From Xylona heveae TC161 (Eukaryota > Ascomycota > Xylonomycetes > Xylonales > Xylonaceae), in contig NW_017264196.1 in assembly GCF_001619985.1 (NCBI RefSeq), positions 682,001 through 746,000 of the forward strand: 64,000 bases of DNA, given 5' to 3'. Of this stretch, positions 60,369 to 64,000 are shown one piece after another. Below the pieces are notes generated by a model. The model saw only the letters and a program-made list of their open reading frames with translations, was not told where the DNA came from and ran no database searches. The position numbers and the translations under genes were made by a program. The first letter of the stretch is position 1. Every line of letters starts with the position of its first letter.

Positions 60369-61142
60369 TCTCGGGGCATCGAATTCCAATCCGGGGAGTG
60401 TTGACGATAGTTACGAGGTGATATATTCTGTATTCTCTGCAAGGCGTCTTTTGCTAGAGATATTTTTATCGTGATCAGGTTGTCACTTGATAGCTGCACG
60501 CTTTTGATTTCCTAATCCGGTAATCGAAGCGCGTGTCGTTGAGCGCACCCGACAGACGCGGTTCCTTGACAGCCAGCGGATTGACATTGAGTATGGGATG
60601 ATATTATACATCATCAAAGTTGGCTTTTTTCATTTCTTTTCTGTTATTATTTTGATCTCTTTTTAATAACGATATAGCCAAGAATGAAACGTGAAAATGA
60701 AAAATATAAATCTTGTGAACGTAATCTTGGTCGGTGAGATGCAGGTACAAGAGGGGGGAAGACGCGTTCGCGAAATTGGAATTGCACGTTTAAGGTTGTA
60801 GAGGCCACCAATCATCCACCTCCATTCCAGGCAAAGTGCTGCACGAACCTCCCCTCAAACCCAAAAACCACCGCCTTCTCTTATATTTCCAATCACGCAT
60901 GCCCGTTACCACTTATACTGCCGCTTCTGGATCACGCGCATCGACACGTCTCCCCGTGATCATTCGCCTTAATTTCTTCCATTGACGTCGTGCTATTGCG
61001 ACGATCCATGCATTCTCGTCGGCCCTTGTAACATTGTGCTGAGGAGGACCTGTCATCCGCACGACACTTTGAGCTGAACCCTGCACGAAGCTCGGCAGTT
61101 TCAGAGTCCCTCTGCGCTTCAATTCGGCTTGCGTCGAGGTCC
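60369..61142. promoter_or_regulatory. Divergent promoter region and MBP1 leader
   Basis: About 770 bp between the divergent LYR-like and MBP1-type genes. The middle (60620-60720) is A+T-rich; the part before 61143 is C/T-rich and probably a long 5' leader. A minus-strand frame at 60913-61155 is not supported. Confidence 0.45.
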
Positions 61143-64000
61143 ATGGCCTCCGCATTGCAACCTGTCGCTATCTCGTCTCATCCGTCCTCTTATCCTCATA
61201 ACGTTGTCAACGCTGCAGTTGCCGGGCTGCACCTGCCTCAATCGGTCGTCGCCCGGTCCTTTGAAGGGCAGCCAACTCCTTCCCCCAATCTCCCGGTGAA
61301 CTCTGCCTCATCGCGGCCCGCACCGCAGCACATGTCGTTCAATATGAATGGCCAGACCCTGCAAAATGGGATCATGGTCCCACAACAGGTCTATCGCAAT
61401 TACGGTGAAATGGACGGTCATGCGCTTCCACCGCCGCAAATGCAGCCAGCCACCAGACCTCAAATCTACTCGGTACGTTCGCGAACTGCCTGCACCCTCT
61501 TTTGTTTCAGATTTTATCCTTTCTCTTTTTCCTTTGCTGTTCGTTTCATTGCTAACCTTTTCCGGGTCTCTCCAGGCTGTTTACTCAGGAGTCTCTGTTT
61601 ACGAAATGGAAGTCAACAAGGTTGCTGTCATGCGCCGTCGTTCTGATTCCTGGTTGAATGCGACTCAGATTCTAAAAGTTGCGGGAATAGACAAAGGGAA
61701 ACGAACAAAGGTTCTAGAAAAGGAAATCTTAACCGGCGAGCACGAGAAAGTTCAGGGTGGCTATGGTAGGTATCAAGGAACTTGGATCCGATATGAAAGG
61801 GGAGTGGAGTTTTGCCGTCAGTACGGTGTGGAGGAACTCCTGCGTCCCTTGCTAGAATACGACATGGGTCAGGACGGCAGAAGCATGCCTGGTCAGGGTG
61901 CCATGGATACTCCAACAAAGGAGCAAGCAATGGCAGCACAAAGAAAGCGACTATACAATGCTGGCGCAGAAAACCGCGTCCCTGGCCAGTCTGCCGGCGG
62001 CACGTTCTTCAAAAATATTTCAAGCACTGCTTCCAATGCAGTGGCAGCTATAGGCAAGGCGAGGTTCGATTCACCTGCTCCCAGAGGAAATGGTTCACGG
62101 CCTCCGAATGCTGCCCGCAGATCATCGTATCAACCATCGGCTAGTCAAGAGTCGGCTTTTCCGAGTGCCAGCCAGCAGAGTATGCGGAGCCTAGCATCGG
62201 AAAATTCATTTGGTGGTACTCCGCACATGGATACTGCATATGCATCACAGAATGATACCTATATGACCAGTATACCGGACTTGCCAAGAGAAGCTGAACT
62301 CATGGAACCACCGCGAAAGAGGATGCGCCCCATGTCAAGCCAGGAAACAGTCATGTCCGCCCCTGAAAGCATGTACGGCAGATCAATACGAGAAGAAACT
62401 CCCACGGAACCGAACGAATCATTCGTCTATCATCAGCATGGTCATTATTTACCCACCTTGGAAGAAGTAGAAGAGGGCGCTGTAGGCTTACAGCCATTGC
62501 CACAACCTTCGACAAGGGAAGAAGAAGAAAAGGTTCAGCTACTTACGTCCCTTTTCTTGGATCCTTCACAAACAGACTTTTCAACCCACCCTGCATTTCT
62601 ACATCTTTCTGGTGAAGATTTGGATCTACCACTCGACTCTACTGCACATACAGCACTCCACTGGGCTGCGACGCTAGCTCGACTGCCTTTATTAAAGGCT
62701 TTGATATCGAAAGGTGCTAGCATATATCGGACTAATGGTGGTGGGGAGACCGCTTTGATCAGAGCCTGTGTTGTCACCAACAATCTGGACCAGGGGAGCT
62801 TTCCTGAACTGCTTGAACTATTGGGTCCAACCATTGAAATGCGAGATGGTCGTGGCCGAACTGTGCTACATCACATCGCTGTATCTTCTGCCGTCAAAGG
62901 CCGAAGTGCGGCTAGCAAATATTATCTCGAATCCTTGTTAGAATTCGTGGTACGCCATGGTGGCAGTCATCAGCCAACTTCCTTTCACGGCGAAGGTTTT
63001 CAGGGCCTACCTGATACTGGCAAGACAATTGGGTTGGCTCGGTTCATGTCCGAAATTGTAAATGCACAGGACAAGTCCGGTGATACTGCGCTGAATCTAG
63101 CAGCCAGGGTTGGCAGCAGAAACATAATACATCAGCTACTCGAGGTAAACGCAGATGCGGGCATACCGAACCGCGGTGGTCTTCGGCCAATCGACTTTGG
63201 AATCGGCAGCGAGGCTCAAATTGGAGCATCGCAGGTTTCCGTTCAGGAACCTGCTGCATCTCAAGACAGGACAACCGTCAGCAAAGTAGTCGGGGAGACG
63301 AGTCGAGACATCATGTCATGTAAGCTACCCCTCTCTTTGTCCCTCTGAAAATATTTTATCTTGGGATTTATATTAATGCACCCTCAGCCATTTCCTCGTT
63401 GCTTGCGCAAACGGAAGAGCAATTCTCCAGCGAAATGCGAGCAAAGCAAGATCAAATCAACCAGGCGCACGCCAAACTTCGAGAGTGCTCTGCTATCCTT
63501 GGCGAAGAACGCCGAAACTTCGAGCTTCTGCAGCAAAAGGCCGCTGAAAGAACAGAGATGAAGCAAAAGATTCAGAACCTACGGCGCGCTGCTGAGGAGC
63601 AGAAGCTGAAAATGGCGCAATCTGGCATCGTCAATGGCGACTCCTCGCCTCCTCTTCATCTTGTCGTCGGCCATGCTGATGAAGGGAATGTTGTCAAGCT
63701 TGAGGAGGTCCCGGCTGATATTCTCAACGTTTCCGAGATATCACAACTGGATCACCAAAGCTTGGCATACTTGTCATCTTTACCGTCAGTGGACGTTCTG
63801 CAGGGTCGATTAGCGGCATATGTGGCAAATAACGCAAATCTCAGAGAGTATTCAAAGAAGCTAAAGAGCCAAAGTGGTGAGCTTGAGGAAAGATACCGTC
63901 GAGTCGTCAGTCTCTGTACTGGTGTAGCCGAGAATAGTGTGGAATCCCTCCTAGGAGGCTTGGTGGCCGCAGTGGAAAGCGAAGGCGGAGATATCGTCGA
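61143..64000 (+). CDS. APSES/ankyrin cell-cycle factor, MBF DNA-binding subunit (partial)
   Basis: Mbp1/Res-type transcription factor for G1/S genes, cut by the window end. Exons 61143-61472, 61576-63319 and 63388 to the edge are in frame for about 895 residues. The N-terminal ~110 residues are Pro/Gln-rich. The APSES DNA-binding domain spans about 111-205 (AVYSGVSVYEMEVNKVAVMR, SWLNATQILKVAGIDKGKRT, GRYQGTWIRYERGVEFC). A Ser-rich linker with a basic patch (PPRKRMRP) follows, then ankyrin repeats (TALHWAATLARLPLLKALIS, GRTVLHHIAVSSAV, SGDTALNLAARVGSRNIIHQL). After the second intron comes a coiled coil (EMRAKQDQINQAHAKLRE). Having both APSES and ankyrin regions marks it as the DNA-binding MBF subunit rather than Swi6. 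Confidence 0.93.

Noticed and set aside
1-64000. CRISPR arrays, LTR or other transposable elements, biosynthetic cluster
   Set aside because: No regularly spaced repeats, no terminal repeats, transposase, reverse transcriptase or capsid-like frames, and no PKS/NRPS/terpene genes were seen by eye.

Overview
The window is 64 kb of a filamentous ascomycete chromosome. Nearly every gene carries several short (about 45-90 nt) GT-AG introns. Protein matches fit Pezizomycotina, and an agdA-type alpha-glucosidase, a pldA-type phospholipase D, an APSES/ankyrin cell-cycle factor and a HET-C2-type lipid transfer protein make Eurotiomycetes (Aspergillus/Penicillium relatives) the best guess. That placement is an inference; no database search was possible. 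I see 21 supported protein genes plus one weak candidate. I recognise no rRNA, tRNA, CRISPR array or intact transposon.

Layout: 0.9-2.3 kb mitochondrial carrier (-); 3.1-4.3 kb SAP/HeH-like membrane protein (+); 5.3-6.4 kb eIF2-alpha (+); 6.8-9.0 kb TRP-type vacuolar cation channel (+); 9.4-13.5 kb P5A ATPase Spf1 (-); 14.0-16.0 kb glutaminyl-tRNA synthetase (+); 16.5-17.5 kb macrodomain protein (+); 18.6-19.5 kb mitochondrial inner membrane peptidase 2 (+); 19.8-23.6 kb Spo71/Mug56-like PH protein (-); 24.4-25.3 kb glycolipid transfer protein (+); 26.2-29.4 kb secreted alpha-glucosidase (-); 32.3-33.3 kb quinone-oxidoreductase-like enzyme (+) inside a gene-poor tract; 34.5-36.4 kb PRPP synthetase with a long insert (-); 37.1-37.8 kb COQ10 (+); 38.1-41.4 kb phospholipase D (-); 42.5-48.9 kb SEC7 Arf-GEF (-); 49.7-51.4 kb pyruvate dehydrogenase E2 (+); 52.0-54.3 kb VAC1/PEP7 (-); 54.8-55.6 kb MET8 (+); 55.9-57.7 kb METTL16-type methyltransferase (+); 58.0-58.8 kb GNAT acetyltransferase (-); 59.4-60.4 kb LYR-like protein (-); 61.1 kb to the edge MBP1-type transcription factor (+, cut by the window).

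The genes are mostly housekeeping and do not form one pathway. Loose themes are membrane traffic and lipid signalling (SEC7, VAC1, PLD, GLTP, SPF1, Spo71-like), mitochondrial function (carrier, IMP2, COQ10, E2, LYR-like) and translation (eIF2-alpha, GlnRS). Several pairs are divergent and share promoter regions (carrier/SAP protein, SPF1/GLN4, PRS/COQ10, SEC7/E2, VAC1/MET8). The most unusual structures are at exon level: a start codon split by an intron in SPF1, an 11-nt microexon in the METTL16 homologue, and a 5' end of the E2 gene that cannot be spliced cleanly. A 9-bp palindrome-like word, TACGGAGTA, recurs only between genes. I did not find a clear new multi-gene system.
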